In this document: positions 56,101 to 64,000 of the stretch, one piece after another
How positions within the stretch are numbered: position 1 is the stretch's first letter
How the letters are laid out: each line of letters begins with the position of its first letter
Source: Clostridia bacterium
Lineage (GTDB): Bacteria; Bacillota; Clostridia; Christensenellales; UBA1242
DNA length: 64,000 nt
Direction of reading: 5' to 3'
NCBI GenBank assembly: GCA_900768545.1
Contig: CAAGDD010000005.1
Location: 62,001 to 126,000 of the forward strand
Translations under genes and position numbers: made by a program
The notes under the pieces: generated by a model
Told to the model about the DNA's origin: nothing
The model's database searches: none
The model's input: only the letters and a program-made list of their open reading frames with translations

Positions 56101-59100
56101 ACCATCGGTCGCTTCTTTGGTCGCTTTATAATAACTCATTTGACGCGACAAATCTATGTTGTTTGAAAAGTTAAAATTGGAATTGTCGAGTTTATTTTCA
56201 TTGTTGAGTTCATTTTCATTGCTGAGATAATTTTCAAATTTTGGTTCATTTCCTTTAGGCAAAACATTGTCAAATTTTGTTTCTACATAAGTGTAGCAGT
56301 TTATAACAGTATTTGTTTTCTTAAAGTTTTCATTTTTTTCTGATTTTGCAATTTTACTGCCGTTTGTGTTGACATAAGTTGTCATAACCCCTGCTGTGAA
56401 TGCGTTTTTCAAAACTGAAGGTGTTTCAGCATTGTAAGTCGAAATACCAGAGAAAATTCCGCCGTCGCCAGCACGATAAGAAAGTTCTGCATCAACATAA
56501 CTGTCACTAATCAAGCCGCCATAACTGTAGCCAACAATTCCGCCAAAGTTTGCAGTCCCTTGTCCGCCGATTGAAACGCTACCACCGACTTTAACACCAT
56601 AGATAATCGAGTTTCCATAAACAGTTCCGGCAATAGCACCATATGATACAACTTCGTTTTGTACAACTTCGTTTTGTGCCACTTCTTCTGAAATATCAAA
56701 GTTTGTAACAACTGACGAAACAACACTAAATGCAACATCTTTTGGCTTTGACTCATCAGCAATATTTTCGCCTGCATTTCCCATAGTGTTAAACAATCCG
56801 CCAGTCGGTGCTGTCAACTCTGCACCTTGGTCAGCAGTTTTTGAAATAACCATTCCGTTTCCGACCAAAACAGCATTTGACAAGTTGTTCGCCAAAACTT
56901 TTGATGCCTTGCCCGACTCTGTTTCGTTCAACTCAATGTTTTGTGTCAAAGCAGTCCAGCAAATTTCAGTCTTTCCATTGATTTCTGGTGATTCACCGCT
57001 TGAAACAGTCAAATCTTTGTTTACAATCTTTGGATTGAGTTTGCTGCCTTCTTTTGCGTTTGCATCTTTGATTTCTCTAAACTTTTCCAAAATGTTGTAA
57101 TTGTTGTTGCTATCTTTATTTACTGCAAAAGTCTGAGCATTGTAGGCCGCACTTGAACTATATCCTTTAAATTCTTCAACGCCGTAACCCATATCCAAAA
57201 CGCCAATCATCATTTGAGCAAAGCCACCACTAAATTGTGGTTTTTGATATGCCAAATTTACACCTGACGAATATCCGCAATTTTCAAATTTAACAAGGTC
57301 AACATTTTCGCCAACCAAAGCACTTGCATTGTAATCTTTGGTCAAAGTTGTAACTCTGCTATTGAAGTTTGTCATAAGCGAATAACTGTTTGTGATTTTC
57401 GCTTTGCCAGCTTTTGCAAAAATTCCGCCAAAAGCATAAGATGTCATTTTCTTTTCTTTTTCGTCTTGTCCAAGTTTTGCTTTGTTTAATGCAAACACAT
57501 TTCCATAAACATAGCAGTTGTCAACAATCATTTCAAGATCATTTTCATCGATATTCGTTGAACAATCCTTGTATCCAACAATTCCGCCCGCTTTGATAGT
57601 TGATTGATCCAAAGATTTTCCATACAACTTCAAATCTCCGCCGTGAGAAACATATTGGATAGATTCTTCATTATTCCCAATTTCAGGATTTTCATTTGTT
57701 TTCAAAACAAGCAAATCATTTCCAATCGCGCCGCCATAATTTACATTTTTGGCATCAACCAAAGTGATATCGTTGATCGAAACAGCCATCGAATCACCAC
57801 TTGTTGACGCACCAATTTCAACTTTTGTGCCAACATCCAAATCATTGAGTTTTCCAATAACACCGCCGACATTTGTGCTTGCTGTGTCATTTTTATTTGT
57901 CAAAGCAAGTTTCAATTTGTTTAAATTTCCAAGTCCAACAGTAAGTCCCGCTTGTGCTTCGCCAACAAGCCCGCCAACAGACATTTCTGCATTGTTTTGC
58001 AAAACGATTTCGCCTTGAACAGAACTGTTTGTAATAATCAATCCGTTTCCTGCTTGCAAAAGCCCAACAATTCCGCCAACGGTCGCTTTTCCAGTCACAG
58101 TAAATTGATTTTCGAATTCATATTTATAATAATTTGCTTCGAATTCTGGAGCAGTCAAAGCTTTTGTTGGATTAACTTTGCTCAAATTGAATGTTATATC
58201 TGCATTTGCAATATTCATTCCATTGTTTGCTTGACCAACAACCCCGCCGATAACCGCGTCTTTGATTGTTTTTGTTCCACTTGCGAGTTGTTGAAGATTT
58301 ACAGTGATGTTGTTTTTCGCTCCGCCAACGCCGATTTCAAGGTCGTCGCAGTTTTCAGTTTGTCCAATAATAGCCGCTGAAACAAGTTTGTTTATAGTGC
58401 TATCCAATGTAAGATCCATTTGAGTTTCAGTGTCTTGGGAAACACCTTCCAAACTCATACTTTGTTGAATTTCAATACTGCTCAACGCATTAGCCTTTCC
58501 AACATATCCGCCAATATTTGCAATATCAATGCTTCCAAACGAAACATTTTGTTCGATGCCAGAAAGTGGACTAACTCCGATTGTCATTTTTGCATTTTGT
58601 GATTTGATTGCTTCGCCGACATAAAGCCCAGTGCTCAAAATGTTTGCTATTGTTGTTTGGTTATTTCCATAGCCAATTTTGATAGGTGCATTCGAATTTT
58701 CTCTTGAAAGTTTGATTCCGCTAATTGTCATCGAACTGAAGTTTGACTTTTGTTCTGCCACACCAGCAGCCAAGCCAAACGCCACATTAAATGAAGTGTC
58801 AGCATTGTTTTCAAGACCAAAAGTAATATCGTTTTCGTTGCTTGCCGCATTTCTCAAAACGATGTCAATATTTACAAAAGATGTGCTTGTGGCAACATTT
58901 GCAAGAAGTCCGCCCGCAATGTAATTTTTATTATTGATTTGATACTTGTCTGCTGTTGCATTTTTCAAAATCTCAACTTTATCATTCAAAACAAGTTTGA
59001 TATCTCTAAAAATCACATCTTCAACGCCAGCACTTGTCAAAGCATAATCGATGTTCGATTTGCCATTTGCCTTTGTCATATAAATATTCAAGCCTTCGAT

Positions 59101-62100
59101 TGTTGCACCCGAATTTGATGAAAGCAAAGAATCTTTCAAAATAAGTCCAACACTATCGCCAATCTTTCCGCCAATAATTGTGCCATTGTTGTCTGTCACG
59201 AGATCATCTCTTCTTGCGATAACGCCTTCTTCTTTTGAATTTATGTAATATTCATAAGAAACAAGTCTGCCTTTGAAGTCTGCTGAAAGAGGTTCTGAAA
59301 CTTGAATATCTTTATAAGTTGATGTTTTGCTGTCAAGTCCACGAACAACAATGGTGATTGAAGGATTGCTTTCAATGCCTTCTTTAATAACATTATAGTT
59401 GTCTTGATCCCAATACAAAACCTCTACTTTTGGAAGCAAATAGATTTCTGGATAGAAGTTTGTTTCTGGGTGAACCCAATACTCTTCTGACCAGCCTATT
59501 GGCAAGAAGTAATTGTAGAATTGTGTGTGAACATTGTTTTGGCTAACATTTCCAATATGTGTAGCATTCAAAAGATAGCCATAAGTGTTTTTATCAACAT
59601 CAAATCCATCGCCAAACATAAGCATTGTTGTGTTGTTTGAAGTTGTCACAATAGGATTTGCTGAATAATAAATCGTGTCATATCCGCCGACTGTATTTGC
59701 GCCGATTTTTGTATTATTTCCTATTGCTGTCTTTACGCTTGTGTAAGTGTTGTCACTGCCCAAAACATAAATGCTATAATCGCTTCCACTCTCAATTTTT
59801 CCACTTGCATTTTGCAAAGTGCCAATGAGAGAGGCATGCTTGCTGCCCGCAAGCAAATTTCCTTCGATTGAATAATAGTTTAAAGCCAAAGCATTTTTGA
59901 GAGCAAGTTTTGAGTCTTTGTTTAAAGCCCCAACAAGCCCACCAGCCCAGCCATTGTCTGAAGAAGTATTTTTAACTGCCGCATAAGTGTCACCAGTCGA
60001 ATAAACTTCTTGAAGCATAACATTTACTTTTTGAGTGTTTTTGATTGCAGGAATATCATATTCTGCGTTTGTGTTTTTGTCGAGTGAGATAAAGCCGACA
60101 ATCCCACCGACAGCGTTAACATCATTTTTTCCATTAACGTTTGCCGATGTCATATCTGCATGTGCGACAACATTAAGTTTGTTGTAACCGACATTAATAT
60201 ATCCGCCACCCATAAATCCTACAAGTCCACCAATATATTTTGGAGCATTATTTTTTCTGCCATAATCAGCGTCGGTCGAATCCAAATAAGAGAAGATTGT
60301 GTCTTGTCCGCGTTCGGTCACATTTCCCGATTGATAATAAGCATATTGGTTATCTTCAATTTGTTTTTGCAAATCTTGACTGTAGCTTGCATAAACAGCA
60401 AACATTCCACCATAGTTTTCACCGATAAGTCCACCCGCATAGAGATTTTTTGAAATGATGTAAGATGGATTTGTCTTGTTTTGATCAGCCGCCAATTCGA
60501 TCTTTGCATCATAGATCAAAGTTGAATTTCCAACATATCCAAAAATTCCGCCCGCAACTTCGCCATAAATATCAACAGCGTCGCTGACTTTGATAGTTAC
60601 GATATCGCAGTCACTAACTTGCAAAGATCCAGCAAATTTTGCTGTCTTGTCAAGTCTTGATTCGTTGTAAATATCAACATATCCAGCCACAGCGCCCGCA
60701 TAAGAGATTTTTTGAACAAGAGCGGTCAAACTTGAATCTTTCATCGCGAGATTTCTCAAGTTTGTGCCAACATAATTGTAGTTTGAGCCAACAGTTTTGC
60801 TACTGTCATAATAAGAAGAGTTGATATCAATATCTTTAACTTTAATATCGTTCAAACGGCTCTTCCCAAAGAGCATTCCAACAACGCCGCCGACAACATT
60901 GCTGCCTTGAACAGATGTTTGATAAATTCCTGTTGATTTGTCGCCAGATGGAGCAAGCGAGATCGCAACGATTGAAGAATCGATTGCAGTTCCTGCCAAA
61001 GTGCCCACGATATTTGCTTTTTCGTTGTGAACAGAGTCAACAGTCAAGTTCATGCTCAAAACCACCGCTCCGTCAAGTTTTGCAAAAAGCCCGAAGTTTT
61101 CGACATCTTCTTTGCTTCCTAAACTGATGTTTGAAAGAGTGAATCCATTTCCGTCCATAAGACCCGTAAATGTCTTTTTGGTGCTTGAAAGTTCGATTGC
61201 ACTTTTGTCGTCCGCTTTTGGATTGATTGACACATTTGTCATATCAATATTGTTTACGATACGATAATTTCCAAACACTTTTGTGTTGTTGTAATATTCT
61301 TTATAAGATGAGATTTCGCTGTCGCCTGATTTGCCCATTGCTTTTGCAAAATCTTCTGCATCTCGAATAATAATTGGATTGTTTTTTCCGCCATAAGACA
61401 AGTCAACATATTTGAGTGTTGCATTGTCGATAAGGCGTCTGTTGTAGAACACGAAGCTTTGATTGTTTTTTGTCACAATATATCTGTTTGTAAACGCTTC
61501 TTGATTTGCACTAACAAGTGTCAAAACATCGTCTTTATAAGTCCAAATTCCGTTGTAATCGCTTTCGCTTGAAGCAAAATTGAATCCATAGAAATTGTTT
61601 TGATCGGTCACATCAGAAACAGCCAACGCTCCAGATGTCAAAACGTTTTGAGATGTGTCATCATTTTTGCTTTCGTTGTAGAAATATGACAAACTGATTG
61701 ATCCATTGTTTAATGAGCCAATATTTTGATCAACACCCGAGAAAGGCATTTGATTGATATCATATTTGTTTAACCAACAAGCCGAATAGCACAATTCAAT
61801 TTCGCCTTCTTCATTGTTTTTATAAACAAATCCTGCTGCCAAACTTGCTGATGATGTTTCGCTGTTGATAGCGATGTTTGAATAGCAGTTTTTAACAAGT
61901 TTTGAGTTTTCATAAACAAAACCCGCAACTTCACCAGTTGACAAGATTGAAGAGCCATTAAATGCTTGGTCTTTTGTATATTTTCCGTTCTTTTCAGTCC
62001 AACTTTCTTTTCCTTGAATGAAACTGTTTTGAATGTTGTTGTCGTTTGTAACAACAAAGCCAGCTGTGACAGAAGATGTCGAGTTGAGCAAGTTGTTTAT

Positions 62101-64000
62101 TTGAATGTTGTCAACCTTGCACGCGCTGATGTTTGCATCAGAGTTGTTTTCATAAACAAATCCAGCCACTTCTCCTTGACCTTCCAAAGCAAAAGTTGAA
62201 AGCGTGTCAGTCTTCAAACAATCTTTTCCAGCGATATTTACGATATGTTTCAAACTTGTTCCGCCGACACGGCTGTTTACGATTGAAGCATTGTTTGTCA
62301 TAACAAAGCCAGCTACTCTGCATTGAACATTTGTGTTGTGTGACAAAGAAACATAGTCGCCATTCGCACCTTTTGTAAACTTAACAATCAAGCCAGCATC
62401 GCCCGAAACATAAGATGTGCAATATTTTTCATCATAGAGCGAAACAACATGGCTGTTGTAGATAATTCCGTTGTTTTCAAGAGCAAAGCCCGCAACATTG
62501 ACTGTGATTGACGAGTTTGTTGAAGAACTATTTACAACAATATGTCCGCCATTATAGATATTTACGATAATGTTTTTCAGAGTTGTGTTTGAAGCGACTT
62601 TGTTAAACAAAGCAAGATTTATGTCATTTTCATTTGAAATTTTATAAGAATTTAAAAAGATTGTGTAGCCATTTCCGTCAAGGCTGTTGACCATATCTGT
62701 GCTCAATGGTTCATAATCGTCCAAAACAATGTCGTTTGTGAGCATATAGTCCGCAGGTTTTTGAGAATCTCTAATAAATTCAACAAATTCTTTTCCTGAT
62801 GAGATTGGAGTTGGCACTTCTTCGCTTGAAATTGGTTCAACCACAACTGCGAAATAATATTCATAGTTAAACTCAATGCCATTGTAATAAACAAGTGTGG
62901 TGAGTTTCATAATTTGAATGCCAGAGCGTTCGCCAGACAAAACAAGTTGTTCGTTTTCGCCCACGCTTTCAGTGGTGATTGAGAAATAATTGTTTTGAAT
63001 AATTGTTCCGTAATATTCGTTGAAAATCGCGCCTTCATCGCCATCAGCATAAACATAAGAAAGTTGTTGTTTAAGTTTGAGCTCGTTGTATCTTCCTGTT
63101 GTTTCGTCATAGCGATAGTTTACATAATAAGAAGTTTGTTCATCTTTATATGAGTGAGCAAGTTCAAATTGTTCTCTTTCAGCCAAAAGTCTGTTGACTT
63201 GCAAAACTTGTTCGGCGTCGTTTGGATCATAATCATAACTTTCTGGCAAAATCGAATAGTCAAACAAGAGTGTTTCGCTCGAACCTAAATATGCATAGAA
63301 TGCGTCATAGGTCTTGCCGTTGTAAGTGATTGTGTTTCCGCTTGCATTTACTTTTGTGCCGTTTCCGTCGATAGCAAAATCAACAAGACAAACTGTCACT
63401 TCACTGTTTTTAAACTCTTGAACATTGTTTTTGACGCGGCTAACTTGTGCACAAACATAGAAAATTCCCGTTTCTTGGTCGTCTTGCAAAGTTGCTGTCA
63501 AGCCTATATTCAATGTATATGTATAAAGTCTATAATTTTCAAACTCTTCCTCTTGTCTGTTTGTAAGAGAGATTCCTGATTTGTTGTTTTGAAGATAAAT
63601 ATTGTTTAAAGTTTGATCTTTTCCTGTTCTAATAGTAACAGTTGCAGTTGTTCCTTTTGAAAGCACAACGACCGAAGCATTGTTTACTTTGATGTTTGCT
63701 TCTGACAAATAATCAATTTTGATTGATCTTGTCCAGTTGTCACGAAGATTTTTATCTGTGAGTTTTTCACTGCCGTTGTAAAGTTCAACCTTAAGTTTGA
63801 GATCACTATTTGCTTTAAATTCGCTTGAAATATAAATTCTAAAATAATAGATTCCGTCGCCTTTCTTGTCTTCGTTTGTGATATCAACACGAAGTCCTCT
63901 ATCTATATAAGTAGTATTTCTTGTATCTATATAATATCCATTATTGTTTTTATACAATCTTGCAAAACTTACAAGTCCCAAAGCGCTGCCGCTGGCTTCA
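50131..64000 (-). CDS. Giant repeat-rich surface protein, C-terminal part (4,623 codons visible; runs off right edge)
   Basis: The open frame continues to the right edge, so the N-terminus and any signal peptide are missing. The visible part opens with beta-sandwich-like repeats and then alternates GLUG-like, probably beta-helical modules of the same style as the 3,587-residue lipoprotein: entry motifs such as NPIIIRDAEDFAKAMGKSG and EFVEFIRDSQKPADYML are followed by ladders like GGIVGYSYGGLISDSYV, GGLVGVSKVKGVVEYSYN and AGFVYENNSDANISACKV. The C-terminal 300 residues differ: glycine-rich patches (GLAGMGGYGGNGLNGKAGEG, FDGNGGLGGFGSVNFSL), then a small domain ending FTWCSGECINSPGQGTTSGIQVN. 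There is no LPXTG or C-terminal membrane helix. A surface or envelope role is inferred from the repeat type. Confidence 0.88.
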   Translation of the reverse strand, partial: EASGSALGLVSFARLYKNNNGYYIDTRNTTYIDRGLRVDITNEDKKGDGIYYFRIYISSEFKANSDLKLKVELYNGSEKLTDKNLRDNWTRSIKIDYLSEANIKVNNASVVVLSKGTTATVTIRTGKDQTLNNIYLQNNKSGISLTNRQEEEFENYRLYTYTLNIGLTATLQDDQETGIFYVCAQVSRVKNNVQEFKNSEVTVCLVDFAIDGNGTKVNASGNTITYNGKTYDAFYAYLGSSETLLFDYSILPESYDYDPNDAEQVLQVNRLLAEREQFELAHSYKDEQTSYYVNYRYDETTGRYNELKLKQQLSYVYADGDEGAIFNEYYGTIIQNNYFSITTESVGENEQLVLSGERSGIQIMKLTTLVYYNGIEFNYEYYFAVVVEPISSEEVPTPISSGKEFVEFIRDSQKPADYMLTNDIVLDDYEPLSTDMVNSLDGNGYTIFLNSYKISNENDINLALFNKVASNTTLKNIIVNIYNGGHIVVNSSSTNSSITVNVAGFALENNGIIYNSHVVSLYDEKYCTSYVSGDAGLIVKFTKGANGDYVSLSHNTNVQCRVAGFVMTNNASIVNSRVGGTSLKHIVNIAGKDCLKTDTLSTFALEGQGEVAGFVYENNSDANISACKVDNIQINNLLNSTSSVTAGFVVTNDNNIQNSFIQGKESWTEKNGKYTKDQAFNGSSILSTGEVAGFVYENSKLVKNCYSNIAINSETSSASLAAGFVYKNNEEGEIELCYSACWLNKYDINQMPFSGVDQNIGSLNNGSISLSYFYNESKNDDTSQNVLTSGALAVSDVTDQNNFYGFNFASSESDYNGIWTYKDDVLTLVSANQEAFTNRYIVTKNNQSFVFYNRRLIDNATLKYVDLSYGGKNNPIIIRDAEDFAKAMGKSGDSEISSYKEYYNNTKVFGNYRIVNNIDMTNVSINPKADDKSAIELSSTKKTFTGLMDGNGFTLSNISLGSKEDVENFGLFAKLDGAVVLSMNLTVDSVHNEKANIVGTLAGTAIDSSIVAISLAPSGDKSTGIYQTSVQGSNVVGGVVGMLFGKSRLNDIKVKDIDINSSYYDSSKTVGSNYNYVGTNLRNLAMKDSSLTALVQKISYAGAVAGYVDIYNESRLDKTAKFAGSLQVSDCDIVTIKVSDAVDIYGEVAGGIFGYVGNSTLIYDAKIELAADQNKTNPSYIISKNLYAGGLIGENYGGMFAVYASYSQDLQKQIEDNQYAYYQSGNVTERGQDTIFSYLDSTDADYGRKNNAPKYIGGLVGFMGGGYINVGYNKLNVVAHADMTSANVNGKNDVNAVGGIVGFISLDKNTNAEYDIPAIKNTQKVNVMLQEVYSTGDTYAAVKNTSSDNGWAGGLVGALNKDSKLALKNALALNYYSIEGNLLAGSKHASLIGTLQNASGKIESGSDYSIYVLGSDNTYTSVKTAIGNNTKIGANTVGGYDTIYYSANPIVTTSNNTTMLMFGDGFDVDKNTYGYLLNATHIGNVSQNNVHTQFYNYFLPIGWSEEYWVHPETNFYPEIYLLPKVEVLYWDQDNYNVIKEGIESNPSITIVVRGLDSKTSTYKDIQVSEPLSADFKGRLVSYEYYINSKEEGVIARRDDLVTDNNGTIIGGKIGDSVGLILKDSLLSSNSGATIEGLNIYMTKANGKSNIDYALTSAGVEDVIFRDIKLVLNDKVEILKNATADKYQINNKNYIAGGLLANVATSTSFVNIDIVLRNAASNENDITFGLENNADTSFNVAFGLAAGVAEQKSNFSSMTISGIKLSRENSNAPIKIGYGNNQTTIANILSTGLYVGEAIKSQNAKMTIGVSPLSGIEQNVSFGSIDIANIGGYVGKANALSSIEIQQSMSLEGVSQDTETQMDLTLDSTINKLVSAAIIGQTENCDDLEIGVGGAKNNITVNLQQLASGTKTIKDAVIGGVVGQANNGMNIANADITFNLSKVNPTKALTAPEFEANYYKYEFENQFTVTGKATVGGIVGLLQAGNGLIITNSSVQGEIVLQNNAEMSVGGLVGEAQAGLTVGLGNLNKLKLALTNKNDTASTNVGGVIGKLNDLDVGTKVEIGASTSGDSMAVSINDITLVDAKNVNYGGAIGNDLLVLKTNENPEIGNNEESIQYVSHGGDLKLYGKSLDQSTIKAGGIVGYKDCSTNIDENDLEMIVDNCYVYGNVFALNKAKLGQDEKEKKMTSYAFGGIFAKAGKAKITNSYSLMTNFNSRVTTLTKDYNASALVGENVDLVKFENCGYSSGVNLAYQKPQFSGGFAQMMIGVLDMGYGVEEFKGYSSSAAYNAQTFAVNKDSNNNYNILEKFREIKDANAKEGSKLNPKIVNKDLTVSSGESPEINGKTEICWTALTQNIELNETESGKASKVLANNLSNAVLVGNGMVISKTADQGAELTAPTGGLFNTMGNAGENIADESKPKDVAFSVVSSVVTNFDISEEVAQNEVVQNEVVSYGAIAGTVYGNSIIYGVKVGGSVSIGGQGTANFGGIVGYSYGGLISDSYVDAELSYRAGDGGIFSGISTYNAETPSVLKNAFTAGVMTTYVNTNGSKIAKSEKNENFKKTNTVINCYTYVETKFDNVLPKGNEPKFENYLSNENELNNENKLDNSNFNFSNNIDLSRQMSYYKATKEATDGAVKVSNNLEAFEITENGVKRKVKVASEFENYYWYFNPYVNNGYASLGFGYMKNVTVYTRRVKTSSNGTLLTTLEVKKENGDLDEENSLFEYQYTPISFEQTDLIGEGFTLTQEGGLINKLYYSIPNIEKYKDMIDTLKAKVTSSGTTGDIYGTGDNYNKDYRFMIKYDLDLSSLSSELSQNISRYNDTFSGVNATLEIDGNNKTLSGAKDSLFGIFDGTIRNLRISDMNLSNQALLADEFNGNLENITAIGNVTISSKTLAGGLVNVLNGNAIAVDSTINVRSSFGGVIGGIAGKWTGTKISYSTNAGQVISTAKNSSTVGGLVGVSKVKGVVEYSYNANSVLAGYTSNEVGNYYAGGLIGRVEAKRNEYSGEAYQIEQGSVDFKNSYNVGLVGAGNYKNTGSAYAGGLLGAVLISYNQGIYTGSDVANVTVSNCVNDGAVEALSQTSDVAGAAKVYYKLKSGSEQVDYSNTPGSLTYQMILDYGNAARRVYAYGLGYGISGTVTNSYSTENNIKNDGWIANAENGTTKTAENIFQVPEDSSVSAESNENKNIYYDKVSSTVKVGDYIQVVDLTFNRQDILDNSDGATEYIKGKFDSKAAADTNKDSGKKAIYSNGYDSYGFVNRVYMNDNIIRKIENDDFIKNKEFNSADGSKGFHTSEGAFADFFHYMFSYTLAAGLDGSSTGSWHNGDGVKQKASSLGITVPNNNISKDDYIYNFASATDYYAYASFENYRSILNGNKYLTNDVNVVGASDQNNVSSLIETIDAAKENKDTTFETLKVQGKIIGFANNSLNITNVLSPFNKTYRNVQIKISDPNAVLDSISKRSIKFQTESKYATYNIEKMNLDRNNRIVVFDVMFYFETKEDAENFDANAYLEYEGQKEIELSASDFFDGTDKSGQKVTGFILDGFEDPSLSDDDLNSVTITELKINNDATITNEAKLTKVTSEGTSKAVNGLIDGQDYYLLHINGASKSSDSVVKVGNVSIDDGATISFKYKYKTESNSVGSYSIDKNSIIYQSDFVDIVASNVQTKFTLSNYSKQTQTLTANTQITHGTNTNADLITIVGDSSKYAAWDGSKWALTNSSDIFEVSADGLTLTIKSTSNYYLYTIRNGGKYNFEDENAKTITISGLTNGNVSLVLNTVSGSGNITFTPTGVAGQYTVGGIGDGLTKDQIQVGGSITNTNFTEETIGGNVFESCEITVSPKLSGFKIKGQNLVTVSGGSFNQQYISISESDDFADIPAFYLPSEFTGKISWEKYVINNLPQGDDGNCVTTNSYSDESGKVYKDVSINGINIMSKKGAIETFSVVKSYTNNILNSVVNSNDSISYSIKISDDNGVKQSIISISKRDPKEQNLQEDGSQEGTRKYHAYEYTFNQCTGEMTAKYVGYEISYSEEEGAKKTVTSEENVDNYKWAFDSDIYMFISGFTDDGKQITLAKTCEDKITVNNKSVEFNGIEVPVYGAKVNVENTYNITNVKVSSNSEYDFKDLTDSFGDGKVKSIYYKKSVETDWNEHNEGGKLELTGRDKIKYEILYSVEGKEIGLKTFIVDSDDNDINKVKADVAYITDDINMRYYDSGEKSIVGNNYFIRYVTDDDKPLFNKLSANINNVNFIIIRRGIDFKDGQSYGLVFNEVASNEISNINVFGGIRNINSSDLKKVSVSTFANKILNKLKNLNNYSFLKANDGRACGTLLNIYNELPTGATLENVVSSEVLIAGDGYDGSTGYVVSNACGKESDNNGTDGGEVTTHSDENKLKDNMFKRIGLAGMGGYGGNGLNGKAGEGGYNGAKKGTSGNGQKNSNDKPIETVGSRGRVVYNLSSNNENSNVYDDPYGYRIFDGNGGLGGFGSVNFSLANQTFVKTAGFGGETGATTTFDNNGKSQNGTYIFNKNFGADGGSIGTGVGTDNVYYKFKWYAITIVWDKSGVENELKNAVKNNAEGQIPNRSKYYFGSNELRVETFLGAETDNYKFTWCSGECINSPGQGTTSGIQVN

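Overview
The window is AT-rich DNA (spacers often above 80% A+T) from a low-GC bacterium, most likely an uncultured Bacillota of the Clostridia type. This rests on the rpoB-rpoC arrangement and RpoC length, HemZ, a WalJ/YycJ homologue, MdlA/MdlB-like ABC pairs, a BclA-like collagen protein, AAGGAGG ribosome sites and TTGACA/TATAAT promoters. TGA acts as a stop (end of the collagen-like gene), so the standard bacterial code applies. Exact taxonomy cannot be read from the sequence. Nearly all genes are on the minus strand.

Layout: 1-8.4 kb holds the 5' part of a Rel/SpoT-type (p)ppGpp gene, an ABC exporter pair, hemZ and recJ. 8.5-9.05 kb is a rearranged tRNA-Leu(CAA) locus with one intact tRNA and several tRNA-derived fragments and terminators. 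9.2-11.4 kb holds a collagen-like protein and a glycosyltransferase with a repeat tail. 11.4-13.3 kb is a very AT-rich spacer, an unrecognised 386-codon ORF and a 16-17 bp tandem repeat. 13.3-21.1 kb is rpoC and rpoB, with a terminator-like hairpin in the rpoB leader and an unusually long rpoB-rpoC spacer. 21.3-22.9 kb holds a small lipoprotein and a peptidase-E-like protein.

23.2-36.6 kb is the most unusual block: a VirB4-like secretion ATPase followed 25 bp later by a 3,587-codon lipoprotein built from GLUG-like repeat modules. No other conjugation gene is visible. A second giant protein of the same repeat style fills 50.1-64 kb and runs off the right edge (about 4,620 codons visible).

36.9-49.9 kb is ordinary housekeeping: a PRC-barrel protein, a DUF1858 protein, hflX, a lipoprotein, class II fructose-bisphosphate aldolase, walJ, uvrA, uvrB, a divergent pair of small winged-helix/membrane paralogues, a Nudix hydrolase and a RadC-like protein. 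A GC-rich element that folds into four perfect stems lies between uvrA and walJ.

Themes: envelope and surface biology (giant proteins, lipoproteins, collagen-like protein, glycosyltransferase, ABC exporters), DNA repair (recJ, uvrA, uvrB, radC-like, Nudix) and transcription/stringent response. At least three genes (hflX, walJ, uvrB) have consensus promoters so close to the start codon that their mRNAs should be leaderless.
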